This document shows, in pieces, positions 13,011 to 21,368 of a stretch of 23,423 nucleotides of DNA; the first letter of the stretch is position 1; every line of letters begins with the position of its first letter. The notes beneath the pieces are model-generated. The model made no database searches and was not told the origin of the DNA. It saw nothing but the letters and a program-made list of their open reading frames with translations. A program made the position numbers and the translations under genes. This stretch comes from CATZDY01 sp045599035 (GTDB lineage: Bacteria; Bacillota; Desulfotomaculia; Desulfotomaculales; Desulfocucumaceae): positions 1 through 23,423 of the forward strand of contig JAZRVI010000035.1 of NCBI GenBank assembly GCA_045599035.1. The letters run 5' to 3'.

Positions 13011-14201
13011 TTATTCGTCAATACCACCGGCTACTTTGGAAACATTCCAGGCAGCATCGGTAAATTTGAATTGAGTGCTGGTTCTCCAGGTATCATAAGC
13101 CAAACGATAGTCGTCAATCAGGTGTTCGGTGAATTCAAAGTTGCAAGCTTCAAAGAAGCGTTCCCAACCAATTCTTTCAGCCCAATCGCCAACTCTTTCG
13201 TATTTGCGAGCACCTTTGGCATAAGCTTCAACGATTCTCTTAACATGATCAACCACTTCGGGGAACCGGGGGAAGGTGTTCGGCAGCCAGGGAACTACAA
13301 CCTTGGAGAATTTAGGCATACTAATCCGGTTGGAGATTTTACCGCCAGCCAGGATGGTTACGCCGTCGCCGTCTTTGTCAGCCAGAGGCAGAGCCTGGCA
13401 CATGGTGTAGCAGTTACCGCAGAACATGCAGCGTTCCTGTTTAATTTTAACACTCTTCAGACCGCTTTCAGTCTGAGCCGGGCTGATAGCACCAACCGGG
13501 CAGGCAGCAATAGCCAGAGGAATTTCGCACAGTTTGCTGATATATTCGCTGTCTACGATAGGAGGCTTGCGGTGGAAACCCAACAAAGCAATATCAGAAC
13601 AGTGAACAGCACCGCACATATTCAGGCAGCAGGCCATGGATACTCTCAATTTGGCAGGCAGAACCATGCCTTTGAAGTAATCAAACAATTCATCAGAAAC
13701 TGCTTTAACCATGGAAGAAGCATCAGTGGCCGGAGTATGGCAGTGAATATAACCCTGGGTGTGTACAATACTGGAAATAGAAGAACCAGTACCACCGATG
13801 GGGAATTTATAGCTGCCGCCGGGATGCTTGCGGCTTTCCAGGTCTTTTTTCAAAGCTTCCAAATCTTCTGCATTGTCTACCATAAATTCGATGTTATTCC
13901 GAGTGGTAAACCGAACAAAGCCTTTGCAATACTTGTCAGCGATTTCGCAGATTTCCCGAACATGCTGAACGGTTACGAAACGAGCAGCACCGCATCTGAC
14001 GGTATAAACCTTGGCTCCGGATTCAGCTACATGAACCAGAATACCGGGTTCCAAAACTTCGTGATACTGCCAGGTACCATAGTTTTCCTGAATTACCGGC
14101 GGGAAGAATTCCCAGAAATGCCGGGGACCTAAGTCAGTTAACCTATCTTTCAAAGGCTCTTTAGGATCATAAATGCCAAGTCTTTCTTTTGATAATGCCA
14201 T
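13011..14201 (-). CDS. dsrB: Dissimilatory sulfite reductase beta subunit
   Basis: A 396-residue subunit of the cytosolic alpha2beta2 sulfite reductase. The siroheme/[4Fe-4S] binding set is in place: C154 in YIHCHTPATDASS, and C191, C192 and C196 in ACCLNMCGAVHCSD. An inserted ferredoxin domain provides C234 (AACPVGAIS) and CMFCGNC at 258-264. The N-terminal YTVRCGAARFVTVQHVREI and FTTRNNIEF segments belong to the nitrite/sulfite reductase half-domain. Length is close to known DsrB. ATG at 14201 with GGAGG eight bases upstream, 19 nt after dsrA, so the two are co-translated. A complete, apparently functional gene. Confidence 0.98.
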   Translation of the reverse strand: MALSKERLGIYDPKEPLKDRLTDLGPRHFWEFFPPVIQENYGTWQYHEVLEPGILVHVAESGAKVYTVRCGAARFVTVQHVREICEIADKYCKGFVRFTTRNNIEFMVDNAEDLEALKKDLESRKHPGGSYKFPIGGTGSSISSIVHTQGYIHCHTPATDASSMVKAVSDELFDYFKGMVLPAKLRVSMACCLNMCGAVHCSDIALLGFHRKPPIVDSEYISKLCEIPLAIAACPVGAISPAQTESGLKSVKIKQERCMFCGNCYTMCQALPLADKDGDGVTILAGGKISNRISMPKFSKVVVPWLPNTFPRFPEVVDHVKRIVEAYAKGARKYERVGDWAERIGWERFFEACNFEFTEHLIDDYRLAYDTWRTSTQFKFTDAAWNVSKVAGGIDE

Positions 14202-14219
14202 TAACTTTACCTCCTATCC

Positions 14220-15638
14220 CTATCTTTTATGTTTAGCTCTATAGTCGTCGATGTTTCTGTCCCAGCCGCCGGTTACATCTTTTTCTTTCCAGAGGATGTA
14301 CGGGTTGGAACGAGGAGCTTTAACCATCTGCGGACAAGGCGGCAGTCCAACTGCATCCAGGAATTTAGGCAGAGTCAAACGCTGCATTAATTCACCCAGA
14401 CGTTCCCGGTTTTTGCCTTCTTCCATCCAGAATTCCCAAATTTTTTCGATCAATTCTTTGATATTGTCATACGGGGGTTCCAATTTCATAAACGGAACGA
14501 TCAAGGTAGCCATTTGAGCCCCATCCAGAATAGGAGCCTTGGCACCCAACAAAATGCTGACACCGGTATCCAGACCAGGTTTCAAAGCCTGAGGCATAAC
14601 ATTGATGCAGTGCATACAACGAACACATTCCGGATTGTCGATTTTCAGTTCGCCATTTTCCAAAGACATACATTGGCTCGGGCAAAGGTCAATAACTTCA
14701 GCCTGAATATCGAACGGACCCCAGTCTCTGCCTTTGTGAGAACCAGCATTGGGAACGATTTCGCCATTCATGTAAGCTTTAACCTTGTCCTGATCGATGC
14801 GAATGTCATCTCTCCAGGTACCGATGAAGGACATATCGGAACGAGCGATGGAAGCTACGCAACCATTGGGGCAGCCGTCAAATTTAAATTTAAATTTATA
14901 CGGGAAAGCCGGACGGTGCAATTCGTCCTGATAATAATTGGTCAGTTCATAACAAAGATCCTGAGTATCATAGCAGGAGAATTCGCAGCGAGCTTTACCA
15001 ATGCAGGCAGCCGGAGTACGCAGGTTGGAGCCGGAACCGCCGATGTCAGTATCCAGAACATGGGTCAGTTCATAGAAAACGGGTTCCAGCTGTTCAGTAG
15101 TAGTTCCCAGCAGAATCATATCACCGGTGGAACCATGCAGGTTCAACAGGCCGCTGCCCCGGAATTCCCACATATCACAGATGGTTTTCAGATAGTCAGT
15201 AGAATAGAATTTACTGGCCGGCTGATTTACCCGGATGGTGTGGAACATGGCAATCGAGGGGAATTTTTCGGCCAAGTCAGAATAACGGCCAATAACGCCG
15301 CCGCCATAACCAAATACCCCAACAATACCGCCGTGTTTCCAGTGAGTTTCCCCGTCATTGAAAGACAGTTCAACCTGACCCAGCAGATCTTCAACGGCAT
15401 CCCGGTCAATTAACATTTTGTCATCAGCTAATTTTTTTCTGAACAAGGCTTCCCGTTTGGCATCAGAAACAAAACTGGGCCAAGGACCACTTTCTAATTC
15501 TTCCAGCTGGGGAATTTCGTGTTTGCATTTAAAATTTTTCAGTTCCTCTTCGGTGTAATTATTCAACTCCGCATCGGAAAAAATACGCAGCTCTTCGTAA
15601 TTAAGCTTTTTCATTTCGCGTACAGGTTCAAAAGCCAC
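14220..15638 (-). CDS. dsrA: Dissimilatory sulfite reductase alpha subunit
   Basis: About 472 residues. With DsrB it reduces sulfite, passing the sulfur to DsrC as a trisulfide. Cluster ligands are CIGKARC (C212, C218; CX5C) and CPNGC (C256, C260; CX3C). The ferredoxin insert supplies CPSQC and CVRCMHC (C338, C341, C344). Family landmarks GGIVGVFGYGGGVIGRYSD and GSGLLNLHGSTGD are present. GTG at 15638 is chosen because AAGGAGG lies eight bases upstream; the TTG at 15644 is only about two bases from it. It is the first gene of dsrAB, with its own likely promoter. Confidence 0.98.
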   Translation of the reverse strand: MAFEPVREMKKLNYEELRIFSDAELNNYTEEELKNFKCKHEIPQLEELESGPWPSFVSDAKREALFRKKLADDKMLIDRDAVEDLLGQVELSFNDGETHWKHGGIVGVFGYGGGVIGRYSDLAEKFPSIAMFHTIRVNQPASKFYSTDYLKTICDMWEFRGSGLLNLHGSTGDMILLGTTTEQLEPVFYELTHVLDTDIGGSGSNLRTPAACIGKARCEFSCYDTQDLCYELTNYYQDELHRPAFPYKFKFKFDGCPNGCVASIARSDMSFIGTWRDDIRIDQDKVKAYMNGEIVPNAGSHKGRDWGPFDIQAEVIDLCPSQCMSLENGELKIDNPECVRCMHCINVMPQALKPGLDTGVSILLGAKAPILDGAQMATLIVPFMKLEPPYDNIKELIEKIWEFWMEEGKNRERLGELMQRLTLPKFLDAVGLPPCPQMVKAPRSNPYILWKEKDVTGGWDRNIDDYRAKHKR

Positions 15639-15666
15639 AAGCAATACCTCCTTATTATAGTTCTGC

Positions 15667-15705
15667 GGTATTACAATAAAGGTTTTTCAACTTTTTTGCA
15701 ATACC
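15667..15705 (-). promoter_or_regulatory. dsrA promoter with overlapping inverted repeat
   Basis: Minus strand: -35 TTGCAA (15696-15701), 17-nt spacer, -10 TATTGT (15673-15678), giving a leader of about 28 nt. The arms GGTATTGCAA and TTGTAATACC form an imperfect inverted repeat (9 of 10) that spans both boxes, centre to centre 29 nt. This could be an operator, though the arms are partly the promoter boxes themselves. Confidence 0.5.
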
Positions 15706-15867
15706 AAAAAATTGTTATCTTTGAAAAATGTCCGCTGTCTTGTTCAAAAATTTAAGCACAGCCAAAAACACTGCACTTTGCTAAACGCTGAACATTTCCA
15801 CAGATCGTCTTAAAAATTGAAACATACAGTCCTGTGCTTCCTAGATTATATTCGCTCTATCTCTTAA

Positions 15868-15906
15868 TTTTCCTGCCGAAAAAAAGACTTTTTTTCGGCA
15901 GGAAAA
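15868..15906. terminator. 18-bp perfect hairpin upstream of dsrA
   Basis: Arms TTTTCCTGCCGAAAAAAA and its exact complement with a 3-nt loop (GAC). It lies between nudF and dsrA and could stop lon-operon transcription. However, the T-run lies inside the upper stem and no T-run follows the GC part on either strand, so it is not a textbook terminator. Confidence 0.5.
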
Positions 15907-15933
15907 ACAAAATTTCCGTATTTCCGTTTACAA

Positions 15934-16012
15934 GTGAACAACCACCCACCTGAAAGCAGGCGGCTTTTAAGGGCTAAAGCCCTGTTTAGGAGTTTGGTAT
16001 TTAAGTCTCCAC
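15934..16012 (-). repeat. Dispersed repeat, copy 2 (nudF-dsrA spacer)
   Basis: About 79 nt, the counterpart of 12683-12762. Plus-strand landmarks: GTGAAC, CCACCCACCTGAA, the hairpin CCTG-AAAG-CAGG, GGCTT, AGGGCT-AA-AGCCCT, CTGTTTA and AAGTCTCCAC. The similarity appears to continue a few bases past GTGAAC (GTAAA-GG on the minus strand). Confidence 0.75.
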
Positions 16013-16017
16013 TAACC

Positions 16018-16047
16018 AAGTTTACACTCCCAAAGTTTACACTCCCA
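16018..16047. repeat. 15-bp tandem duplication at the nudF stop codon
   Basis: The unit AAGTTTACACTCCCA occurs twice without a gap (16018-16032 and 16033-16047). The second unit contains the nudF stop codon, so the first is a duplicate of the gene's last bases. It abuts the dispersed repeat by five bases. Confidence 0.85.
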
Positions 16048-16570
16048 ATTTATAAAATTGAACCGCCAACAAAATCCCGGCAATACTTTTGGCATCTTTA
16101 ATCCGGCCATCCTTAAGCATTAACAAGACTTCAGCCAGAGGAATCTTTTTAACCTGCAAAAATTCTCCTTCATCCGGACAGGCTTCGCCCATCTGCAAAT
16201 CCTGAGCCAGATAAATGCTTAGTTTTTCATTGCAAAAGCCAGGGCTGGAATAAAACTCTGATAATAATTGCCAGTTGGCTGCCTGACAGCCGGTTTCTTC
16301 TTTCAACTCCCTTTGAGCTGTTTGCAGGGGATTTTCCCCAGGATCCAGCTTGCCTGCCGGAATTTCCCACAAATCCTGCCCGGTTGGATAGCGATATTGG
16401 CGAATCAATAAAATTTCCTTTTGGGAAGTCAAGGCCACAATGCCAGCACCACCGCCATGCTTGATTACTTCCCGCCAGCTCATGCAGCCATCCGGCAGTT
16501 CAACCCGATCTTTTTGTAAGGAAATAATTTTGCCATTATAAATTTCCTGCGTTTCCAAGGTCTTTTCCAA
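16037..16570 (-). CDS. nudF: Nudix hydrolase, ADP-ribose pyrophosphatase type
   Basis: A 177-residue Nudix enzyme expected to split ADP-ribose into AMP and ribose 5-phosphate. The Nudix box G-x5-E-x7-REL-x-EE-x-G is exact at about 73-95 (GKLDPGE, then RELKEETGC). The preceding IRQYRYPTGQDLWEIPAGKL is characteristic of the ADP-ribose subgroup. The start is TTG at 16570 with a weak ribosome site; no better start is in frame. It is the last gene of the lon-engB-PHP-nudF run, 15 nt after the PHP gene, and its 3' end is partly duplicated. Confidence 0.93.
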   Translation of the reverse strand: MEKTLETQEIYNGKIISLQKDRVELPDGCMSWREVIKHGGGAGIVALTSQKEILLIRQYRYPTGQDLWEIPAGKLDPGENPLQTAQRELKEETGCQAANWQLLSEFYSSPGFCNEKLSIYLAQDLQMGEACPDEGEFLQVKKIPLAEVLLMLKDGRIKDAKSIAGILLAVQFYKLGV

Positions 16571-16585
16571 GCTTAAATCACTTCC

Positions 16586-17398
16586 CTATCCTATATATAG
16601 TTGATCTATAGGATAAAACTTTTTCTTAATAAATAAACCGGGAACCACACCCAGGGAATTTAATAATTCTCCGGCTCGATCAAAATCGGCCGCAATTTCT
16701 TCCTGGCTGTGAGCATCCGAACCCAAGGTGATCTTTTGCCCGCCAGCCTGCAAATATTTTTGAATTACAGCCAGACCTGGAGCTGGTTCATCAAAGCCCT
16801 TGCGGTAGGGAGAGGTATTAATTTCCAAAGCAATATCGTTTTTAACCATTTCCGCCACAATCTGATCCACAATGGGCAAATCCGGAAAGCTTTCCCTTAA
16901 ATAGCGTTTGGGGTTATCAAAATGAGCCAAAACCTGAAAACCGCCCATTTGAACGCTTTGCAAAACGCCCTGATAATATTCCTCAAAGCAACGAAGGGCA
17001 TCATAGCCCTGAATTAAAGGCTTAAACTCCGGATAGCTCGGATCAAAATAATGACAGCCCAAATCGCCGATATAGTGAATGCCGCCAATAATTACATCAA
17101 ATTCGGCTTCAGCCAGATTTTTAAATTCCTCCGGATAGCAATGAGGTTCGCTGAATTCAATGCCTTTCAAAATCCGCACCTGTTTGCCAAAAAGTTTGGA
17201 TACCCGCTTAATTTCAAAATTATATTTTTCCAGATTAAAAAAGCCATAGCCTTCATCGGCTGGATTATGTTCCAAATGATCGGTACAAGTCAGATACTTA
17301 ACCCCTTTGGCCAAAGCCGACAAAGCCATTTGACCAATGCTGTTTTTGGCATCAATGGAAAAATTACTGTGCGTGTGCGTATCTGCCGGATATAACAA
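16586..17398 (-). CDS. PHP-domain phosphatase, histidinol-phosphatase (HisJ/HisK) type
   Basis: A 270-residue PHP-superfamily metal hydrolase. Metal-binding motifs appear in order: DTHTHSNFSID (H8, H10), CTDHLEH, KGIEFSE, GGIHYIG, VLAHFDNP and a C-terminal GSDAHS. This set and the length match monofunctional PHP-type histidinol phosphatases, which release histidinol from histidinol phosphate. No other his genes are nearby, so the real substrate could differ. The TTG start at 17398 lies 1 nt after the engB stop, with AAGGA six bases upstream, so it is coupled to engB. Confidence 0.85.
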   Translation of the reverse strand: MLYPADTHTHSNFSIDAKNSIGQMALSALAKGVKYLTCTDHLEHNPADEGYGFFNLEKYNFEIKRVSKLFGKQVRILKGIEFSEPHCYPEEFKNLAEAEFDVIIGGIHYIGDLGCHYFDPSYPEFKPLIQGYDALRCFEEYYQGVLQSVQMGGFQVLAHFDNPKRYLRESFPDLPIVDQIVAEMVKNDIALEINTSPYRKGFDEPAPGLAVIQKYLQAGGQKITLGSDAHSQEEIAADFDRAGELLNSLGVVPGLFIKKKFYPIDQLYIG

Positions 17399-17399
17399 A

Positions 17400-18011
17400 T
17401 TAATCCTTCTTTCTCACTCTTCTTTCCGGCTGCTCCAAAAGCTGTTCAACCAGTCCCAACAGGTTTTCCCTGCCCTGCCCGGTTAAAGCCGAAAAGAAAC
17501 TTAATTGGTTCAGCTCCAGTCCCATGGCACTCCGGATCAGGCTGCCCTGCTTGATCAACTGGTTTTTGGAAAGCTTATCACTTTTGGTAGCAACCACCGC
17601 AAAGGGAAGCTGGTAATACCTAAGCCATTCGTTTAACTGCAAATCTAAAGCCGAAGGAGAATGCCGAACATCCACCAGTTGAATAACCCCTTTCAGCCGG
17701 GAGCGTTGGCTTAAATAGCTTTCCATCATCGGCCCCCATTTAGCCCGGATTTCCGCCGGAACCCTGGCATAGCCATAGCCAGGCAAATCCACCAGAAAGA
17801 ACTCATTATTAATTAAGAAATAATTAATGCTTTGAGTTCGGCCGGGAGTATTGCTGGTTCTGGCCAACCCTTTACGGTTGACCAGTTTATTCAAAAGTGA
17901 TGATTTACCTACATTGGAACGCCCGGCCAAAGCCACTTCCCACCGCTCCTCAGTTGGACAGGTTTTCAAGCTGACGGCACTGGTAAAAAATTCTGCGGTT
18001 TTAATTTTCAT
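17400..18011 (-). CDS. engB: Ribosome biogenesis GTPase YsxC/EngB
   Basis: A 203-residue GTPase needed for late 50S assembly. The G motifs are complete: G1 GRSNVGKSS (about 30-38), G2 TPGRTQSIN, G3 DLPGYG, G4 TKSDK and G5 SALTGQG. The YxxR segment YARVPAEIRAKWGPM is typical of EngB. ATG at 18011 overlaps the last 11 nt of lon, so it is translationally coupled; lon-engB is a conserved Firmicute pair. Confidence 0.97.
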   Translation of the reverse strand: MKIKTAEFFTSAVSLKTCPTEERWEVALAGRSNVGKSSLLNKLVNRKGLARTSNTPGRTQSINYFLINNEFFLVDLPGYGYARVPAEIRAKWGPMMESYLSQRSRLKGVIQLVDVRHSPSALDLQLNEWLRYYQLPFAVVATKSDKLSKNQLIKQGSLIRSAMGLELNQLSFFSALTGQGRENLLGLVEQLLEQPERRVRKKD

Positions 18012-20331
18012 TATCAGTCGTCCCGTCCAGCAAGGCCAAACCCAGCACCTGATCCATATTTTCTACCAGATGGAAGGTTAATTGTTTCTTAACATTATTC
18101 GGGATTTCTTCCAGATCCTTTTCGTTTTCCTGGGGCAGAATAATTTCCTTGATTCCGGCTCGATGAGCAGCCAGGACTTTTTCTTTAATGCCCCCCACCG
18201 GCAAAACCCGACCTCTCAAGGTAATTTCTCCGGTCATAGAAAAATCATGCCGAACCCGGCGTTCCGTCAAGGCTGAAGCAATAGCCGTAGCCATAGTAAT
18301 CCCAGCGGAAGGACCGTCCTTGGGAATGGCTCCTTCCGGAACATGGATATGAAAATCATGCTTTTCAAACATTTCCGGTTTAATCTGCAAAGCTTCCGCC
18401 CGACTGCGAACAAATGAATAAGCGGTTTGAGCTGATTCCTTCATAACATCACCCAGCTTGCCGGTCAAAGTCAGCTTGCCGCTGCCCTGGTAGATGGTTA
18501 CTTCAATGACCAGAGTATCGCCGCCAACCTCAGTCCAGGCCATGCCGGTGGCCAAACCAATTTGAGCCTCAGCTTCCGCCAGACCATAACGATAACGGGG
18601 CATTCCCAAATAACTTTCCAAATTGCTGGCTGTAATTTTGGCCTTTTTGGTTTCGCCGGAAACAATTTTTTTGGCAGCCTTGCGGCACAAAGAAGCCAAA
18701 TTACGCTCCAGACTGCGAACCCCGCTTTCCCGAGTATATTCTTGAATAATCCGCAAAATTGCTTTTTCTGAAAATTGAATTTGATCTTCGGTCAGTCCAT
18801 GTTCCCCAATTTGTTTGGGAATCAAATGCCGCAAAGCAATTTGCAGCTTTTCTTCTTCCGTATAGCCGGAGATTTCAATAATTTCCATTCGATCCTGCAA
18901 AGGCCGGGGAATATTATGCTGCACATTGGCCGTAGTAATAAACAAAACATTGGACAAATCATAGGGCAGCTCAATATAATGATCGCTGAAAGTATTATTT
19001 TGCTCAGGATCCAAAACCTCCAGCAAGGCCGAAGAAGGATCTCCCCGGAAATCATTATTCATTTTGTCGATTTCGTCCAGCAGGAAAACCGGATTTTTGG
19101 AACCAGCGGTTTTTATGCCCTGAATAATCCGTCCCGGCATGGCTCCCACATAGGTACGCCGATGGCCTCGAATTTCCGCTTCATCCTTGACTCCTCCAAG
19201 GGAAATCCGGACAAACTTTCTTTCTAAGGCTCGGGCAATCGAACGCCCCAAAGAAGTTTTTCCCACTCCAGGCGGCCCCACAAAGCAAATAATGGGACCT
19301 TTTATTTTTTTGGTTAACTTGCGAATGGCCAAATATTCCAAAATCCGTTCTTTAACCTTTTTCAGACCATAATGATCTTCATCCAGAATTTTTTCTGCCA
19401 AATTAATATCAATGCGATCCTTGGTCGCTTTACTCCAGGGTAAATCCAAAACCCAATCCAAATAGCTGCGAACTACTGAAGATTCGGCAGCCATGGGCGG
19501 CATTTTTGCCAGCCGATCCACTTCTTTCCGCATTTTTTCTTCCACATATTCCGGCAGATCAGCTTCAGCAATCTTTTCCTTATATTCTTCCACTTCAGCG
19601 GCTTTATCATCACTATCACCCAATTCATGATTGATAGCTTTAATTTGTTCCCGCAAATAATATTCCCGCTGGGTCTTTTCCATTTGCTTGCGAACCCGGA
19701 TTCCAATTTGGCGTTCCAGCTCCAGAATTTCCAGCTCTTTGGTAACCAAATCAAAAAGCTTTTCTATCCGCTCAATCACATCAAAGGTTTCTAAAACCTC
19801 CTGCTTTTCTTCAATCCGCAAGGATAAATGGGAAGCAATAACATCCGCCAAATGGCTGGGATCCTGCAAATTCATAACCGAAACCATAACTTCCGGCGAA
19901 ACCTTTTTGGAAGATTTAACATATTGTTCAAATTGTTTAATCAGGCTCCGCATTAAAGCATCCGTTTCCGGAGTAATCGCAAAACCGGATTCTTCGATTT
20001 GTTCTACTTCAATTTTAAAAAAAGGCTCTTGTTCATGATATTGAACAATTTTACCTCGAGCCTTACCTTCCACCAAAATCCGAATGGCTCCTCCGGGAAG
20101 TTTGACCAACTGTTTAATTTCAGCCACAGTTCCAATCGGATAAATATCATCTTCTTCCGGCTCGTCAGTTTGAGCCTGTTTTTGGGTAGCCAAAAATACC
20201 TGGTGCTCAGCAGCCATGCTGAAATCAACCGCTTCCACTGATTTCTGCCGCCCCACATCTAAATGTAAAACCATATGGGGGAACACCAAAAGACCCCTTA
20301 ATGGCAGCAATGGTAAAATCTGATTCTCCAT
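18001..20331 (-). CDS. lon: ATP-dependent protease Lon
   Basis: A 776-residue LonA protease that degrades misfolded and regulatory proteins. It has an N-terminal substrate-recognition LON domain (ILPLLPLRGLLVFPHMVLHL to about 205), a coiled segment with MEKTQREYYLREQIKAI, and an AAA+ module with Walker A GPPGVGKTS (352-360) and Walker B PVFLLDEIDK. The C-terminal protease carries the Ser-Lys dyad: S675 in PKDGPSAG and K718 in GGIKEKVLAAHRAG. Length equals that of typical Bacillus LonA. ATG at 20331 with AAAGGAGGTG seven bases upstream. It is the first gene of lon-engB-PHP-nudF. Upstream, a TAAAAT -10 (minus strand) is visible near 20380 but the -35 is weak, and no CIRCE element is seen. Confidence 0.98.
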   Translation of the reverse strand: MENQILPLLPLRGLLVFPHMVLHLDVGRQKSVEAVDFSMAAEHQVFLATQKQAQTDEPEEDDIYPIGTVAEIKQLVKLPGGAIRILVEGKARGKIVQYHEQEPFFKIEVEQIEESGFAITPETDALMRSLIKQFEQYVKSSKKVSPEVMVSVMNLQDPSHLADVIASHLSLRIEEKQEVLETFDVIERIEKLFDLVTKELEILELERQIGIRVRKQMEKTQREYYLREQIKAINHELGDSDDKAAEVEEYKEKIAEADLPEYVEEKMRKEVDRLAKMPPMAAESSVVRSYLDWVLDLPWSKATKDRIDINLAEKILDEDHYGLKKVKERILEYLAIRKLTKKIKGPIICFVGPPGVGKTSLGRSIARALERKFVRISLGGVKDEAEIRGHRRTYVGAMPGRIIQGIKTAGSKNPVFLLDEIDKMNNDFRGDPSSALLEVLDPEQNNTFSDHYIELPYDLSNVLFITTANVQHNIPRPLQDRMEIIEISGYTEEEKLQIALRHLIPKQIGEHGLTEDQIQFSEKAILRIIQEYTRESGVRSLERNLASLCRKAAKKIVSGETKKAKITASNLESYLGMPRYRYGLAEAEAQIGLATGMAWTEVGGDTLVIEVTIYQGSGKLTLTGKLGDVMKESAQTAYSFVRSRAEALQIKPEMFEKHDFHIHVPEGAIPKDGPSAGITMATAIASALTERRVRHDFSMTGEITLRGRVLPVGGIKEKVLAAHRAGIKEIILPQENEKDLEEIPNNVKKQLTFHLVENMDQVLGLALLDGTTDNEN

Positions 20332-20523
20332 AGCTGCACACCTCCTTTAATAAATAATCAGTCAACCAAACCTTCTTTATTTTATCACAACTTCAAGCCG
20401 CAAAGCTATAGAAATTCCTGTTAGATCTGCTTTTTTCTCGAAAAAAAATCAATTTTTCGCCTTCCAAACTCTTTTTTATGGTCTGATTTAGTTTTTTTTC
20501 GGCATTTTTCCCCGAAAAGTTTC

Positions 20524-20551
20524 AAAAAGAAGCTCACCCAGAGGTGAGCTT
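20524..20551 (-). terminator. Intrinsic terminator of the SLH protein gene
   Basis: Minus strand, 16 nt after the SLH stop: perfect 9-bp stem AAGCTCACC/GGTGAGCTT with a 4-nt loop, then CTTTTTG. It separates this operon from lon. Confidence 0.9.
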
Positions 20552-20567
20552 GAATCAATCTGATTTT

Positions 20568-21359
20568 CTAACCTGCCAGCGGAATTACTGGCAAAACATT
20601 TTCTCCTTCCGGCATCATAATTTCATCCGGATTATCAGGAAAAACGCTGACTTCACCACTTCCGCTCCCACCGGAAGCTTCAATTGGCTTGACAGGACTT
20701 TCAAGCATACCCGAACTGTCAGAATTTACCGTATCAGCAATGGGAACAGTCGGAGCAACAAGCTGCTGTTCCTGGCTGTTTAAGATATTACAAATAATAG
20801 TAAAGGCTTCGGCTCGAGTGATGGATGAATTAGGCCGGAAACTGCCGTCCGGATAACCGGCAATAATTTTCTTTTCATTCATAACCCCAACCGCAGTCAA
20901 AGCCCAAGACGGAATATTCATATTGTCAGCAAATCCAGGAGCCAAACCAGTTTCCCCGGTCAGTTCGGCAGCTTGATAGAGCATAACGCTGGCTTCTGCC
21001 CGGGTAATCAGGTCATCCGGATTGGCTTGTCCTTGATCGTCGCCTTTTACATAACCGGCTTCCTTAGCAATTTTAAATTGGCTGGCATACCAGCTATTCT
21101 CAGCAATATCTCTAAAACCAGTACTTCCTTCTACCGTAAAACCAAAAGTTTTATTCACCACAGTTACAAACTCTGCCCGGGTAATCGAACTGTCAGGTTT
21201 AATATCTCCGTTTTCATAACCCACTACAATGCCCAAATCTTTAACCTGCTCAATCTGGCTTTCCGCCCAATGCCCGTTATAATCACCAGCCTGAGCGATC
21301 AAAGCTCCCAGACTTAACAACAAACCCAAAGCTAAAATAAAAATTTTTGTTTGTACAAT
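20568..21359 (-). CDS. Secreted protein with three SLH domains
   Basis: About 263 residues. Signal peptide VQTKIFILALGLLLSLGALIAQA, then three S-layer homology units: HWAESQIEQVKDLGIVVGYE...SSITRAEF, FRDIAENSWYASQFKIAKEAG...LITRAEA, and PSWALTAVGVMNEKKIIAGYPDG...SSITRAEA. SLH domains bind pyruvylated secondary cell-wall polymers. The C-terminal 60 residues are low-complexity and hold no recognised domain. The start is uncertain: no ATG exists; ATT at 21359 has AGGAGG five bases upstream and supplies the basic N-terminus of the signal peptide, whereas TTG at 21329 lacks both. It follows the exported protein by 9 nt, whose stop codon sits just before the ribosome site. Confidence 0.88.
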   Translation of the reverse strand: MVQTKIFILALGLLLSLGALIAQAGDYNGHWAESQIEQVKDLGIVVGYENGDIKPDSSITRAEFVTVVNKTFGFTVEGSTGFRDIAENSWYASQFKIAKEAGYVKGDDQGQANPDDLITRAEASVMLYQAAELTGETGLAPGFADNMNIPSWALTAVGVMNEKKIIAGYPDGSFRPNSSITRAEAFTIICNILNSQEQQLVAPTVPIADTVNSDSSGMLESPVKPIEASGGSGSGEVSVFPDNPDEIMMPEGENVLPVIPLAG

Positions 21360-21368
21360 GTCCGCCTC

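Larger units (their letters stand above)
15639..16036. other. Upstream region of dsrA
   Basis: About 400 nt without a gene. In dsrA reading order it contains the end of the tandem duplication beyond nudF, the second dispersed repeat copy, an 18-bp perfect hairpin, some 160 nt of AT-rich sequence with no clear feature, and the promoter with its overlapping inverted repeat. Confidence 0.7.

Noticed and set aside
13071..14132. Long plus-strand ORFs opposite dsrB and dsrA (353 and 299 codons)
   Set aside because: They are antisense shadows of highly conserved genes, with no family features.
20340..20440. CIRCE or CtsR operator upstream of lon
   Set aside because: No inverted repeat of the CIRCE type and at best one poor half-site for CtsR.
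20441..20520. AT-rich hairpins upstream of lon (for example CGAAAAA/TTTTTCG)
   Set aside because: Short arms in homopolymer-rich sequence; expected by chance, and the SLH terminator already lies at 20524-20551.
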